From assembly GCA_030447275.1 (NCBI GenBank), contig JAUJPF010000009.1, forward strand, positions 1-64,000: a DNA stretch of 64,000 nucleotides. Direction: 5' to 3'. This document shows positions 1-7,647 of the stretch, piece after piece. The translations under genes were made by a program, and so were the position numbers. Position 1 is the stretch's first letter. Each line of letters begins with the position of its first letter. The notes beneath the pieces were generated by a model. It saw only the letters and a list, made by a program, of their open reading frames with translations, made no database searches and was not told the origin of the DNA. Source of the stretch: Solirubrobacteraceae bacterium. Lineage in GTDB: Bacteria; Actinomycetota; Thermoleophilia; Solirubrobacterales; Solirubrobacteraceae.

Positions 1-7
1 GGTTCTC

Positions 8-304
8 CTACTCGGACTCGATCTTGGCCAGGACGTCCGACTCGCGCAGCACGAGCAGGTCCTCGCCGTCGACCTTGATCTCGGTGCCGCCGTACTTGCT
101 GTAGAGGACCTTGTCGCCCTCCTTGACGTCGAGCGGGATGCGCTTCTCGCCGTCATCGTCGTAGCGGCCGTCGCCGGCGGCGATGACCTCGCCCCGCTGG
201 GGCTTCTCCTTGGCGGTGTCGGGGAGGACGATGCCGCTCGCGGTCGTCATCTCCTCCTCGAGGGCCCGAACGATCAGGCGATCGCCGAGGGGCTTGAGCT
301 TCAT
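8..304 (-). CDS. groES: Co-chaperonin GroES (Hsp10)
   Basis: This is the lid subunit of the cytoplasmic GroEL/GroES folding chamber. The 98-residue product opens [12 protein letters not shown], has the mobile-loop region at about residues 15-32 and ends VLAKIESE, all as in the family, and it is full length. An in-frame ATG lies 33 bases further upstream, but the chosen ATG matches the family N terminus and has GGAGG (plus-strand 315-319) ten bases before it. Upstream lie a promoter and two CIRCE operators, so HrcA heat-shock control is expected. groEL would follow to the left, outside the window. Confidence 0.97.
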   Translation of the reverse strand: MKLKPLGDRLIVRALEEEMTTASGIVLPDTAKEKPQRGEVIAAGDGRYDDDGEKRIPLDVKEGDKVLYSKYGGTEIKVDGEDLLVLRESDVLAKIESE

Positions 305-330
305 GTGAAGTGGACCTCCGTTTGGACCTG

Positions 331-357
331 TTGGCACTCGAAAGCAGGGAGTGCCAA
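331..357 (-). promoter_or_regulatory. CIRCE operator 1 (HrcA site)
   Basis: The sequence is TTGGCACTC, nine bases, GAGTGCCAA: a perfect 9-9-9 inverted repeat matching the CIRCE consensus bound by the heat-shock repressor HrcA. It lies between the inferred -10 box and the groES start codon, where binding would block transcription. Confidence 0.95.
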
Positions 358-373
358 TGTCGTGACGTCGCTC

Positions 374-401
374 ACTCTAGCGCGGCGACGATCCGCGTCA
401 A
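374..401 (-). promoter_or_regulatory. groES promoter, housekeeping-sigma type
   Basis: On the minus strand TTGACG (396-401) is followed after 16 bases by TAGAGT (374-379), a good -35/-10 pair. It sits exactly between the two CIRCE boxes and points at groES. The sequences are seen; promoter activity is inferred. Confidence 0.7.
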
Positions 402-410
402 GGCCCTTCT

Positions 411-437
411 TTGGCACTCCGGATGGAGGAGTGCCAG
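411..437 (-). promoter_or_regulatory. CIRCE operator 2 (HrcA site)
   Basis: TTGGCACTC, nine bases, GAGTGCCAG: one mismatch from a perfect CIRCE. It begins directly after the stop codon of the upstream phosphoesterase gene and ends 9 bases before the -35 box, so the two operators bracket the groES promoter. Confidence 0.9.
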
Positions 438-2387
438 CTAGTCCGCGAAGGGGTCGCGGACGACGAGCTCCTGGTTGCGGTCCTCGGGTCCGCCGCGGGC
501 TCCGCCGTTGCCGTCGGCGTCGTTGTGGGACGCGTCGATGTCGTTGAACGACAGCTCTCGGGAGATGGACGCCATCCGTTTGACGGCCTCGCCGGAGACG
601 CCCTGGCCCTCGCGCGGCGCGTCCGGCCCGCCGGGCTCGGGCGGCGCCGCGTGGTCGAGGATCGTGGCGAAGATCGAGAGCGAGCCGTCGTGGTTGTCGA
701 AGACGTCGAGCACGCGCGACTGCTGCGGCCAGTCGATGTGCGACGCCGTGTTGACCTCCCAGAACCCGCCGAGCAGCGGGTTCGCGCTGTCGGTGGGCGG
801 GCGTGAGAACGGCGTGATCCGGTTGGCGTGCTCGTGGCCGTTGACGAAGGCGATCGCCGACGGGTGGCGCAGGAGCAGGCACTTGAGCGTCTCGTCGGGG
901 TACGGCGGCGTCGCGTTGTCGCGCAGCAGGCACTCGCGGTCCTGCGACTCCGCGCGGCTGCGCAGGCCGTAGTGGACGAGCGGGCTGGGGTCGCCGCCCT
1001 GGTCGCCGGTCGTCGGGAACGGGCTGACCGCCGGCTGGCCCATAGTGCGCAGCGAGTGGTGGGCGAAGAGGAGCGCGTAGCGCCCCTGGTCGTCGGCCTC
1101 CTCGAGCCGCTGGTGCAGCCACTGGAACTGCGTCTCCTCGATGTTGCCCTCCTCGAGCCCGGTCTCGGCGACCGTGTCGAGGGCGATCATCCGCACGCGC
1201 CCGCCCTTGTCGAAGTGGTAGTAGCCCTGGCCGTCGACGAGGCTCGCCGGGCGGTTCTCGAAGCCGTGGCCGACGGGGAAGCCGGTCGTCGCGAAGTGCT
1301 CGGCGATCCACTCGTGCTTGCGCAGCGGGCGCCGGCGCGGGTCGGGCGGGACGACCATCGTCTCGGCGTCGCCGCCGGTGAGCGCGTTCTGGAGCACGAC
1401 GAGCGCCGCCTCCTCGTCGCCGCTCGCGATGTAGCCCTCGATCTCCTCGAGCGTCGCGGTCGGCAGGTTCGACGGCTTCTCACACCCGACGGCGAGCGCC
1501 TCGAGCAGCATGTTGCGCGGCTGGTTGCCCTGGATGAGCCCGTCGTGGTTGCCGAAGACCGCGTACCACGGCACGTCGCGCAGGCCGGTCGGCTTGAACG
1601 GCTCGTTCATGTGCTGGTAGAGGCCGGGGAAGTCGCGGACCTCCGACGAGCGCACGTTCTCGGGCTGGCGCGGCGAGTAGCCGGGGCCGTCCTCGCCGTC
1701 GCTCGAGTCGGGCTCGTAGTACTCGTGCGCGCCGCGGACGCCGTCGTAGCGATCGTCGGGCGTCGCGCGCTCGTCGCACGCCGGCGGCACCGCGACCGCG
1801 GGCTCCGGTGCGACCTTGCAGTTCGACCCGCCCGGCTGCTGGCCCGCCATCAGGCCGGAGTCGGGGTTCACCTGGCGGTCGCCGTCGAGGATGTCGATCA
1901 TCCAGCGCGTCTCGTTGCACTGGGTGTTGTCGGTGTTGTCGCCGGTGGTCATCACGAGCTCGATCGGCCGCGAGGGCGGGACCGGGCTCGTCGTGTTGCG
2001 CATCTGCTCGGCCATCTCCTCGAGCACCTGTGGGGAGAGGCCCTCCTGCGGGCGGTAGGCCGAGGTGAACGGGCCGCGGAACTTGTCGAGGAACTCGACG
2101 CGCAGCGGCGACTCCTCGTCGACGACGTGGGTGTCGGTGAGCTGGCCGAAGAAGATCAGCCGCTCGCGCGTCCGCGCGCGCGAGGACGTCGTCGTGCCCA
2201 GCTCCTCGCGGGGCGGCCCGTACCGCTCGCCCGGCGCCGGCTCGAGCCGGTTGTCGGCGTCGACGTCGAGGATCGAGCGCTCGACGGTGGTGCGCGTCAT
2301 CGCCGCCGCGGGAGCCGCCGAGACGAGGAGCGCGAGGAGAACCGAGGAATGCGGCGCGGACCATGCCGGCATTAACAGCGCTTTCAC
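438..2387 (-). CDS. Secreted metallophosphoesterase, TIGR03767-like
   Basis: This is a calcineurin-like phosphoesterase of 649 residues. An N-terminal hydrophobic stretch ending in APAAA is a likely signal peptide, so the enzyme probably acts outside the membrane. Metal-binding motifs run in order: GQLTDTHVVDEES, a GDNTDN block, VFGNHDG, FAHHSL and NGHEHANRI. These are the five blocks of the fold. The large size and the long insert between GDNTDN and GNHD match the actinobacterial TIGR03767 (PPA1498) family as I recall it. The substrate is unknown. The start is GTG at 2387; ATG at 2372 is an equally possible start that keeps the signal peptide. Confidence 0.85.
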   Translation of the reverse strand: MKALLMPAWSAPHSSVLLALLVSAAPAAAMTRTTVERSILDVDADNRLEPAPGERYGPPREELGTTTSSRARTRERLIFFGQLTDTHVVDEESPLRVEFLDKFRGPFTSAYRPQEGLSPQVLEEMAEQMRNTTSPVPPSRPIELVMTTGDNTDNTQCNETRWMIDILDGDRQVNPDSGLMAGQQPGGSNCKVAPEPAVAVPPACDERATPDDRYDGVRGAHEYYEPDSSDGEDGPGYSPRQPENVRSSEVRDFPGLYQHMNEPFKPTGLRDVPWYAVFGNHDGLIQGNQPRNMLLEALAVGCEKPSNLPTATLEEIEGYIASGDEEAALVVLQNALTGGDAETMVVPPDPRRRPLRKHEWIAEHFATTGFPVGHGFENRPASLVDGQGYYHFDKGGRVRMIALDTVAETGLEEGNIEETQFQWLHQRLEEADDQGRYALLFAHHSLRTMGQPAVSPFPTTGDQGGDPSPLVHYGLRSRAESQDRECLLRDNATPPYPDETLKCLLLRHPSAIAFVNGHEHANRITPFSRPPTDSANPLLGGFWEVNTASHIDWPQQSRVLDVFDNHDGSLSIFATILDHAAPPEPGGPDAPREGQGVSGEAVKRMASISRELSFNDIDASHNDADGNGGARGGPEDRNQELVVRDPFAD

Positions 2388-2434
2388 AGCGGGCCTGCGC
2401 CGGTTGCGCCGAGGAGACGCGCCAGAGGCGACGG

Positions 2435-2833
2435 CTAGTTCTGGGCGCCGCCGATGCCGAGGCGCCGCTCGGTGAACTCCGGCGGGTTCTCGACGATCTG
2501 CGAGAAGCGCACGACGGTGACGGTGTCGTCGTCGTCGACCTCGCGCCCGTAGATCTGCTCGAGGAAGTGCTTCATCTCCTCGTGGCGGCGGAACTCGGGG
2601 TTGTCGTGCTCGATGTCGCGGGGCGACAGCTCGCGGAACCTCTTGACCTCGACCTGGTCGATGACCGCTTCGAAGATCTTCTCGCGCGGCGAGTGCTGGT
2701 AGCCGATCGTCACGAGCACCGCCTCGTTCTTGCGGTACTTGTGCGACTTGTCGCCGAGCCGGATCGTGGCCGACTTGCGACCCCGCTTGAGCTGGTCGGC
2801 GAAGATGCGCGAGTAGAAGTTCAGGACCTGCAC
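2435..2833 (-). CDS. ASCH domain protein
   Basis: This 132-residue protein is almost entirely an ASCH domain: LNFYSRIFADQLKRGRKSATIRLGDK at the N terminus gives the strand-helix-strand with the GRKSATIR stretch typical of the fold, which resembles PUA RNA-binding domains. Family members are proposed to bind RNA or to act as small hydrolases. The gene lies 13 bases downstream of the Nudix gene on the same strand. A specific role cannot be given from the sequence. Confidence 0.8.
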   Translation of the reverse strand: MQVLNFYSRIFADQLKRGRKSATIRLGDKSHKYRKNEAVLVTIGYQHSPREKIFEAVIDQVEVKRFRELSPRDIEHDNPEFRRHEEMKHFLEQIYGREVDDDDTVTVVRFSQIVENPPEFTERRLGIGGAQN

Positions 2834-2846
2834 GACCGGCGGCAGA

Positions 2847-3212
2847 CTAGCGCCTAAGGGCCAGCGCCCGCTGGACCATCTGCCGCTCGCCCTTGTAGGA
2901 GAGCGCGCCGATCGCGTCCTCCATCGGCAGCCAGCGCACCTCCTCGACCTCGCCGTCGTGGTCGGCGTCGCTGCCCGAGGAGTACTCGAAGAGGAAGAAG
3001 GTCACGAGCTTGGGGATCTTCCGGCCGTTGCGCTGGTACCAGTAGCGGACTTCGCCGAGCTGCTCGACGAGCTCGCCGACCATCCCCGTCTCCTCGCGCA
3101 CCTCGCGCAGCGCCGCGTCCGCCGGCGTCTCGCCCTCGTCGACGTGGCCCTTCGGCAGCGCGAGCACCTTCCGCCCTCCGGCCGCGCGCCGCACGGGGAC
3201 GATCACCGCCAC
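2847..3212 (-). CDS. Nudix hydrolase
   Basis: The Nudix box is complete: GHVDEGETPADAALREVREETG at residues 22-43 fits GX5EX7REUXEEXG and coordinates Mg2+ for diphosphate hydrolysis. The GTG at 3212 gives 121 residues. In-frame sequence upstream of it reads AEVSAGGVLVRGGE, which aligns with the first Nudix strand of the paralogue at 10634-11011, yet no ATG, GTG, TTG or CTG exists between 3212 and an in-frame stop at 3315-3317. Either the true start is non-canonical, the product is truncated, or an indel hides the start. The substrate is unknown. Confidence 0.8.
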   Translation of the reverse strand: MAVIVPVRRAAGGRKVLALPKGHVDEGETPADAALREVREETGMVGELVEQLGEVRYWYQRNGRKIPKLVTFFLFEYSSGSDADHDGEVEEVRWLPMEDAIGALSYKGERQMVQRALALRR

Positions 3213-3273
3213 CTCGCCGCCGCGGACGAGGACGCCGCCCGCGCTGACCTCGGCGGGCTTCGGGGTGCGGCCG

Positions 3274-3969
3274 TCAGTAGACGTAGCGCTGGAGGGCCGC
3301 GGGATCGTGGACGGTCAGCCTGCCCCGTCCCTGGCTGACGATCCCGGCACGCTCGAGCACGGCGAGGAAGCGGCTCGCCGACTCGCGCGACGAGCCGGCG
3401 AGCTGTGCCAGCTCGGCCTGGGTGGCGGTGACGAGCACGTCCTGCTCGACCGCGCCCTCGGCCCGCGCCTGCTCCACGAGCCCGGTGAGGACCGACGCGA
3501 CGCGGCTCTGGACGGTCTGGAACGACTGCCGGGCGAGGCGCTCGTTGGCCGCGCGCAGCCGCCGGCCCAGCGAGGTGACGAGCTTCACCGCGATGTCGGG
3601 GTGCTCGCGCATCAGCCGGCGCATGTCGGTGCTCATGACGGCGAAGGCCTGGAGCTCGTCCATCGCCTCGACGGTGGCCGAGCGGCGCTCGTCGTCGAAC
3701 ATCGCGAGCTCGCCGAAGATGTCGCCGGGGCCGAAGCGGGCGAGCGCGATCGTCCGCCCGTCGGAGTGCTCGCGCAGGGCTCGGGCGTGGCCCTCGGCGA
3801 CGATGTAGCACGTGTCGCTCTGGTCGCCCTCGCGGAAGATGACCTGCCCGGGCTCGAAGCGCCGCGGCACCGCGACCTGCCCGACCCGCCCGAGATCGTC
3901 GGGGCCCAGCGTCTCGAAGACCGGTACCCGGCCCAGCAGCTCCACGACGTCCTGACCGGCGGTCGCCAT
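3274..3969 (-). CDS. Crp/Fnr family transcriptional regulator
   Basis: This 231-residue regulator has a cyclic-nucleotide-binding-type beta barrel at residues 10-125 (FEPGQVIFREGD, then FGPGDIFGELAMFDDERRSA) and a C-terminal winged helix whose recognition region reads TQAELAQLAGSSRESASR. The phosphate-binding GELA and RRSA pieces suggest that cyclic nucleotide binding is possible. No Fnr-type cysteines precede the barrel. The start is ATG at 3969. It lies upstream of the Nudix gene on the same strand and may be co-transcribed with it. Confidence 0.9.
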   Translation of the reverse strand: MATAGQDVVELLGRVPVFETLGPDDLGRVGQVAVPRRFEPGQVIFREGDQSDTCYIVAEGHARALREHSDGRTIALARFGPGDIFGELAMFDDERRSATVEAMDELQAFAVMSTDMRRLMREHPDIAVKLVTSLGRRLRAANERLARQSFQTVQSRVASVLTGLVEQARAEGAVEQDVLVTATQAELAQLAGSSRESASRFLAVLERAGIVSQGRGRLTVHDPAALQRYVY

Positions 3970-3996
3970 AGGCGGGGCAGGCTACCGGGCGCCGCC

Positions 3997-5073
3997 TCAC
4001 GCGGTGTCGAGGGCCGCGTCCCGGCGGCGGCGGCGCAGCGACCGCGCCGCCAGCGCGGCGAGCGCGGCGAGGAGGGCCAGCGGCAGGAGCGCCGCGGCCG
4101 TGACGACGATGACGCCGGCGGCGACCTCGAGGATCCGCCCAGCGTCGCCGATCGCGTCGCCCGGCGTCCACGCGCCGCCCTCGGTCCTGCGCCCGGTCGA
4201 GCGCACGGTGACCGAGACCCTCGCGCGGTCGGCGCGGCGGCGCAGGCGGTTCAGCTCGTTCTCGGCGTAGGCGATCCGGCTGCGGGCCAGGCGGATCTGC
4301 TGGCGCAGCGACTCGGCCTCCTCGTCGGTGTCCGCGCGTTCGAGCGCCTTCAGCAGCGCGCGGCGCTCGCCGCGCGCGTCCTCGAGCCGGGCGGCGGCGG
4401 AGACGTAGGTGCGGGTGAAGTCCTCGGTCTGCGCCGTGCGCGACGTCACGTGGGCGAGCCGGCTGAGGTCGGCCAGCGTCGCGTCGAGACGCGCGGCAGG
4501 GACGCGCAGGTCGAACCGCGCGAAGCCCTTGCCGTCCCGCTCGCTGACGCGCGAGCTCTGCACGATCGAGCCGCTGTCGTCGGCGACCTGGAGGACCTCG
4601 TCGGTCGTCTCGGTGAACGTGTCGGCGGCGGTTTCGAGCTCGAGTGCGGTGCGCTGCTCGACGACGCGGCGGCCGTCGCGGACGCGGGGGTCGGCCGCGG
4701 ACTGAGCCGTGGGGGCACCTGCTCCCGAACGGAAGGTCTGGCCGTCGGCCGGGGTGCGGCTCTTGAGCGTCGCCTCGTCCGGGGGCGCCGTCTGCTCCTG
4801 CACGGCGGCGCTCCCACCGTCCGACGAGGCGTCCATCAGCGAGTCGTCGTCGCCGTTGCCCTGCACGGCAACCAGCCCGACCACGACCGCGAGCAGCGCG
4901 GTGCAGGCGAGCGCAAGCGCTGGGCGCCACAGGTTGAGCTTCCGCGGCTCCTTCGGCGGCTTCGCCGGCTTGAAGCCGGCCTCGACGTTGCGCTCGAGCC
5001 GCGCCGCGAAGTGCGGTCGCGGCTGCGGCGCGGTCGCGCGGACGTCCTCGCGCAGCTGGTCTGAGTCGTTCAT
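3997..5073 (-). CDS. DUF4349 membrane protein, putative sigma partner
   Basis: The 358-residue protein has a short cytoplasmic N terminus, one membrane segment (about residues 50-70, LALACTALLAVVVGLVAV), a long extracytoplasmic region and a second hydrophobic segment near the C terminus (AAALLPLALLAALAALAA) followed by arginines. The region at about 130-300, with a coiled-coil ELNRLRRRADRARV stretch, matches the DUF4349 pattern. Its ATG overlaps the stop of the ECF sigma gene as ATGA (5070-5073), so the two are translationally coupled. Anti-sigma or sigma-coupled sensing is inferred from that arrangement only; no zinc-binding HxxxCxxC motif is present. Confidence 0.75.
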   Translation of the reverse strand: MNDSDQLREDVRATAPQPRPHFAARLERNVEAGFKPAKPPKEPRKLNLWRPALALACTALLAVVVGLVAVQGNGDDDSLMDASSDGGSAAVQEQTAPPDEATLKSRTPADGQTFRSGAGAPTAQSAADPRVRDGRRVVEQRTALELETAADTFTETTDEVLQVADDSGSIVQSSRVSERDGKGFARFDLRVPAARLDATLADLSRLAHVTSRTAQTEDFTRTYVSAAARLEDARGERRALLKALERADTDEEAESLRQQIRLARSRIAYAENELNRLRRRADRARVSVTVRSTGRRTEGGAWTPGDAIGDAGRILEVAAGVIVVTAAALLPLALLAALAALAARSLRRRRRDAALDTA

Positions 5074-5603
5074 CCGCACGCCTCCCGAAGCTTCGTGACG
5101 GCCCTGTGCAGCCGTGTGCCGGCGTTGGACTCGGACATGCCGAGCAGCCGGGCGATCTCGGCGTTGCTGAGGTCGCCGTGGAACTTGAGCGCGATCAGCT
5201 CGCGGTCGCGCGCGTCGAGCCCTTCGAGCGCGGCGCGGACGGTCGTCCGCCGCACCGCGGCCTCGTCGTGCGCGACGAGGACCTCGTCGGGCGGCTCGGC
5301 GACGAGCGTCGCCGTGCGCCGGCGGCGCCGCAGCTCGTCGAGCGCCGCGTTGCGCGCGATGCCGAAGATCCACGCGCGCTGGCTGCCGCGGCGCGCGTCG
5401 AACGAGCGCTGCTTGCGATACGCGCGCTCGAAGGCCTGGGCGGTGACGTCCTCCGCCGCCGAACGGTCGGAGACGATCGTCGCGACGTACGCGTACACGT
5501 CCGCGAACGTCGCCCGGTAGAGGTCGGCGAAGGCGGCGGCCGTCGTCTTGCGGGCCGGCGCGGTCGCTGTCAGCGTGATCGCCACGTCCCTATTACGCGG
5601 CAC
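5070..5603 (-). CDS. ECF RNA polymerase sigma factor
   Basis: This 177-residue sigma-70 family protein contains region 2 (AAAFADLYRATFADVYAYV, then AEDVTAQAFERAYRK) and region 4 (LDARDRELIALKFHGDLSNAEIA, then a recognition helix with GMSESNAGTRLHRA). There is no sigma-1 or sigma-3 region, as expected for the extracytoplasmic-function class. GTG at 5603 is used; an internal GTG at 5585 is also possible. It is the first gene of a coupled pair with the DUF4349 protein, which it probably pairs with in envelope sensing. Confidence 0.9.
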   Translation of the reverse strand: MPRNRDVAITLTATAPARKTTAAAFADLYRATFADVYAYVATIVSDRSAAEDVTAQAFERAYRKQRSFDARRGSQRAWIFGIARNAALDELRRRRRTATLVAEPPDEVLVAHDEAAVRRTTVRAALEGLDARDRELIALKFHGDLSNAEIARLLGMSESNAGTRLHRAVTKLREACG

Positions 5604-5637
5604 GATCGCCTTCCGTCACACCGGTACCCTGCGCCGC

Positions 5638-6132
5638 GTGCGCCGCCCCGCTCTCGTCCTCCTGCTCGTGCTCGCCTCCGCCGCACCCGCCGGCGCGGCC
5701 GATCCCCGCCAGTCCCGCCACCTGTGGGCGACGGTGAACGTCTGCGACACCGAGCGCAACCCCGACACGATCGGCATCCGCGGCTCGATGCCCGGCTCGG
5801 GGCGCGAGGGCGAGACGATGTGGATGCGCTTCAAGGTCCAGTACTTCTCGCAGAGCGAGGGGATCTGGCACAACTTCACGGTCAAGGGCGCCGACTCCGG
5901 GGCGATCCGCGTCGGGCGTCACGCGCGCTACCGGGCGCGCCAGTCCGGCTACATGTTCCCGTTCGAGCCGCCCGAGGGGACCACCTACCGGCTGCGCGGC
6001 GCGGTCTCCTTCGAGTGGCGCCGCGGCCGCAGGGTCGTCCGCCGCGTCAGGGAGCTGACCGTCGGCGGGCAGAAGCCGAGCGTCGCCGATCCCGACGGGT
6101 TCTCCGCGGCGACCTGCGACGTCGTCGGCTAG
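5638..6132 (+). CDS. Secreted hypothetical protein
   Basis: I do not recognise the family. The 164-residue product starts with a clear signal peptide (MRRPALVLLLVLASAAPAGA). The mature part has two cysteines (VNVCDTER near the N terminus and AATCDVVG at the C terminus) that could form one disulfide, and many beta-prone stretches. It starts 34 bases from the divergent ECF sigma gene, so shared promoter space is possible. Its TAG stop overlaps the convergent GDPD stop in a CTAG. GTG is the chosen start because it opens the signal peptide. Confidence 0.75.
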   Translation: MRRPALVLLLVLASAAPAGAADPRQSRHLWATVNVCDTERNPDTIGIRGSMPGSGREGETMWMRFKVQYFSQSEGIWHNFTVKGADSGAIRVGRHARYRARQSGYMFPFEPPEGTTYRLRGAVSFEWRRGRRVVRRVRELTVGGQKPSVADPDGFSAATCDVVG

Positions 6133-6839
6133 GCGGGCGCCGGCGCCAGCAGCCGGGGGTCGTTCGAGATGCAGCCCGTCACCCCCAGCCCGCGCAGCTC
6201 CGCGATCCGCCGCGGGTCGTCGACCGTCCACACGTAGATCTCGCCGCCCGCGTCGAGCACGCCGCGGACGAGCGCCGGCGTGACGACGTGGAAGTTGGCC
6301 ATGATCGCGTCGACGCGGCCCTCGCGGATCGCCGCGGCGACCTGGGCGGGTAGCCGGCGACGGATGATCTGGAGCATCCCGTAGGCCGGCACCGCGGTGA
6401 ACGGGCTGCGGAAGGGGTTGCGCTTGACGCGCGGCACCGACCACCCGAGCTTGACCTGCGGGGCGATCTCGCGCACGCGGCGCAGCGACGGCTCCTCCAT
6501 CGTCGAGATCAGCGTGCGGTCGAGCAGGGCGGCGTCGCGCAGCGCGTCGACGACGCGGTCCTCGTAGCCGGGGAGCTTCAGGTCGACGTCGAGCTCGATC
6601 CCGGCGTAGGCCTCGCCCCGGAACAGCGCGAGCCCGTCGGCGAGGGTGAGCGCGTCGCCGCGGCGGCGGCCGAGGTCTGAGTAGTCGTGGGCGAGGTACA
6701 GCTCCCCGGTGCCGTCGGTGCGCTCGGGCAGCACGTCGAACTCGATCATGTCGACCTCGGCGGCGAGCGCGGCCTCGAAGCTCGCGGCGGTGTTCCCCGG
6801 CGTGATGAGGTCCGCGCCCTTGTGGCCGACGCGCCTCAC
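6129..6839 (-). CDS. Glycerophosphodiester phosphodiesterase family protein
   Basis: The 236-residue TIM-barrel protein would split glycerophosphodiesters into glycerol-3-phosphate and an alcohol. The motifs are VGHKGADLITPGNTAASFEAA, then MIEFDVLP with the metal-binding Glu/Asp, AHDYSDL, and the C-terminal YVWTVDDP and GCISNDPRLL. The catalytic pair is written GHKG rather than the usual AHRG; the second histidine (AHD) is present. The GTG start overlaps the Nei stop as GTGA (6836-6839), so it is coupled to the upstream gene. No signal peptide is visible, suggesting a cytoplasmic enzyme. Confidence 0.85.
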   Translation of the reverse strand: MRRVGHKGADLITPGNTAASFEAALAAEVDMIEFDVLPERTDGTGELYLAHDYSDLGRRRGDALTLADGLALFRGEAYAGIELDVDLKLPGYEDRVVDALRDAALLDRTLISTMEEPSLRRVREIAPQVKLGWSVPRVKRNPFRSPFTAVPAYGMLQIIRRRLPAQVAAAIREGRVDAIMANFHVVTPALVRGVLDAGGEIYVWTVDDPRRIAELRGLGVTGCISNDPRLLAPAPA

Positions 6840-7612
6840 GCCTGGCAGCCCCCGCACCAGAACGTCGGCCGGTTGTCGTCCCACTGGCCGCGCACGCGGA
6901 TCCGCGCCCCGCACCGCGGGCACGGCTGGCCGCTCTTGCCGTAGATCGTCCTGTACGCGTCCTGCATCCCGTGCTCCGCCGACTCCTGCATCAACGGGCG
7001 AACCGAGCGGACGATGCGCAGCGCCTCCTCGTCGCTGACCTCGCGCGTCGTGCGCCACGGGTCGATGCCGGCGGCGAAGCAGCCCTCGACCTTCCAGAGG
7101 TTGCCGATGCCGGCGAGCGTGCGCTGGTCGAGCACCGCGTCGCCGATCGGCCGCGTCGGGTCGTCGAGGCGCAGCCGGCGCAGGAACTCGTCCTCGTCGA
7201 AGTCGGGCTTGATGATGTCGGGGCCGAGCCCGGCGATCCGCTGGTCGAAGCGCGTGCGTGAGTCGGTCATCAGCTCGAGGACGGGGCCGTCGAACTGCAC
7301 GACCTGGTCCTCGTCGCGCCGCAGCACGAGCCAGGCGCGCCGCGGCGAGCGCCGCCAGCGGTCGCCGCGCGCGTACGTGCCCCACGAGCCGGTCATGCGC
7401 AGGTGCGAGTGGATCGTCAGGTTGCCCTCGAAGCGGAGGAACAGGTGCTTGCCGTGCGCGTCGACGGAGCGCACCGTCCGCCCGTCGAGCCGCTCCGCCC
7501 AGCGGTCGCGCCGGAAGCGCGCGTGGGGAATCGCGATCTCGTCGGGGACGTGGCCCTCGAGGATCGGCCGGATGCGGTTGGCCGCGTAGTGGATCGTGTC
7601 GCCCTCGGGCAT
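6836..7612 (-). CDS. nei: Fpg/Nei family DNA glycosylase (endonuclease VIII-like)
   Basis: This base-excision repair enzyme removes oxidised pyrimidines and nicks the abasic site. The 258-residue product begins MPEGDTIHYAANRI (Pro2 nucleophile and Glu3, Nei-type PEGDTI), has the helix-two-turn-helix GIGNLWKVEGCFAAGIDP and a C-terminal zinc finger CPRCGARI...FWCGGCQ. All catalytic elements are present. It is the first gene of a two-gene overlap with GDPD. The upstream divergent neighbour is an MBL hydrolase. Confidence 0.92.
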   Translation of the reverse strand: MPEGDTIHYAANRIRPILEGHVPDEIAIPHARFRRDRWAERLDGRTVRSVDAHGKHLFLRFEGNLTIHSHLRMTGSWGTYARGDRWRRSPRRAWLVLRRDEDQVVQFDGPVLELMTDSRTRFDQRIAGLGPDIIKPDFDEDEFLRRLRLDDPTRPIGDAVLDQRTLAGIGNLWKVEGCFAAGIDPWRTTREVSDEEALRIVRSVRPLMQESAEHGMQDAYRTIYGKSGQPCPRCGARIRVRGQWDDNRPTFWCGGCQA

Positions 7613-7647
7613 GGGGAATTCCTCACGATCAGGGTAGGTGCGCCCCC

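Noticed and set aside
438-2387. Long plus-strand frames opposite the phosphoesterase gene
   Set aside because: They are Arg/Ala/Val-rich shadows of GC-rich coding DNA, with no recognisable motif; the minus-strand gene has all catalytic blocks.
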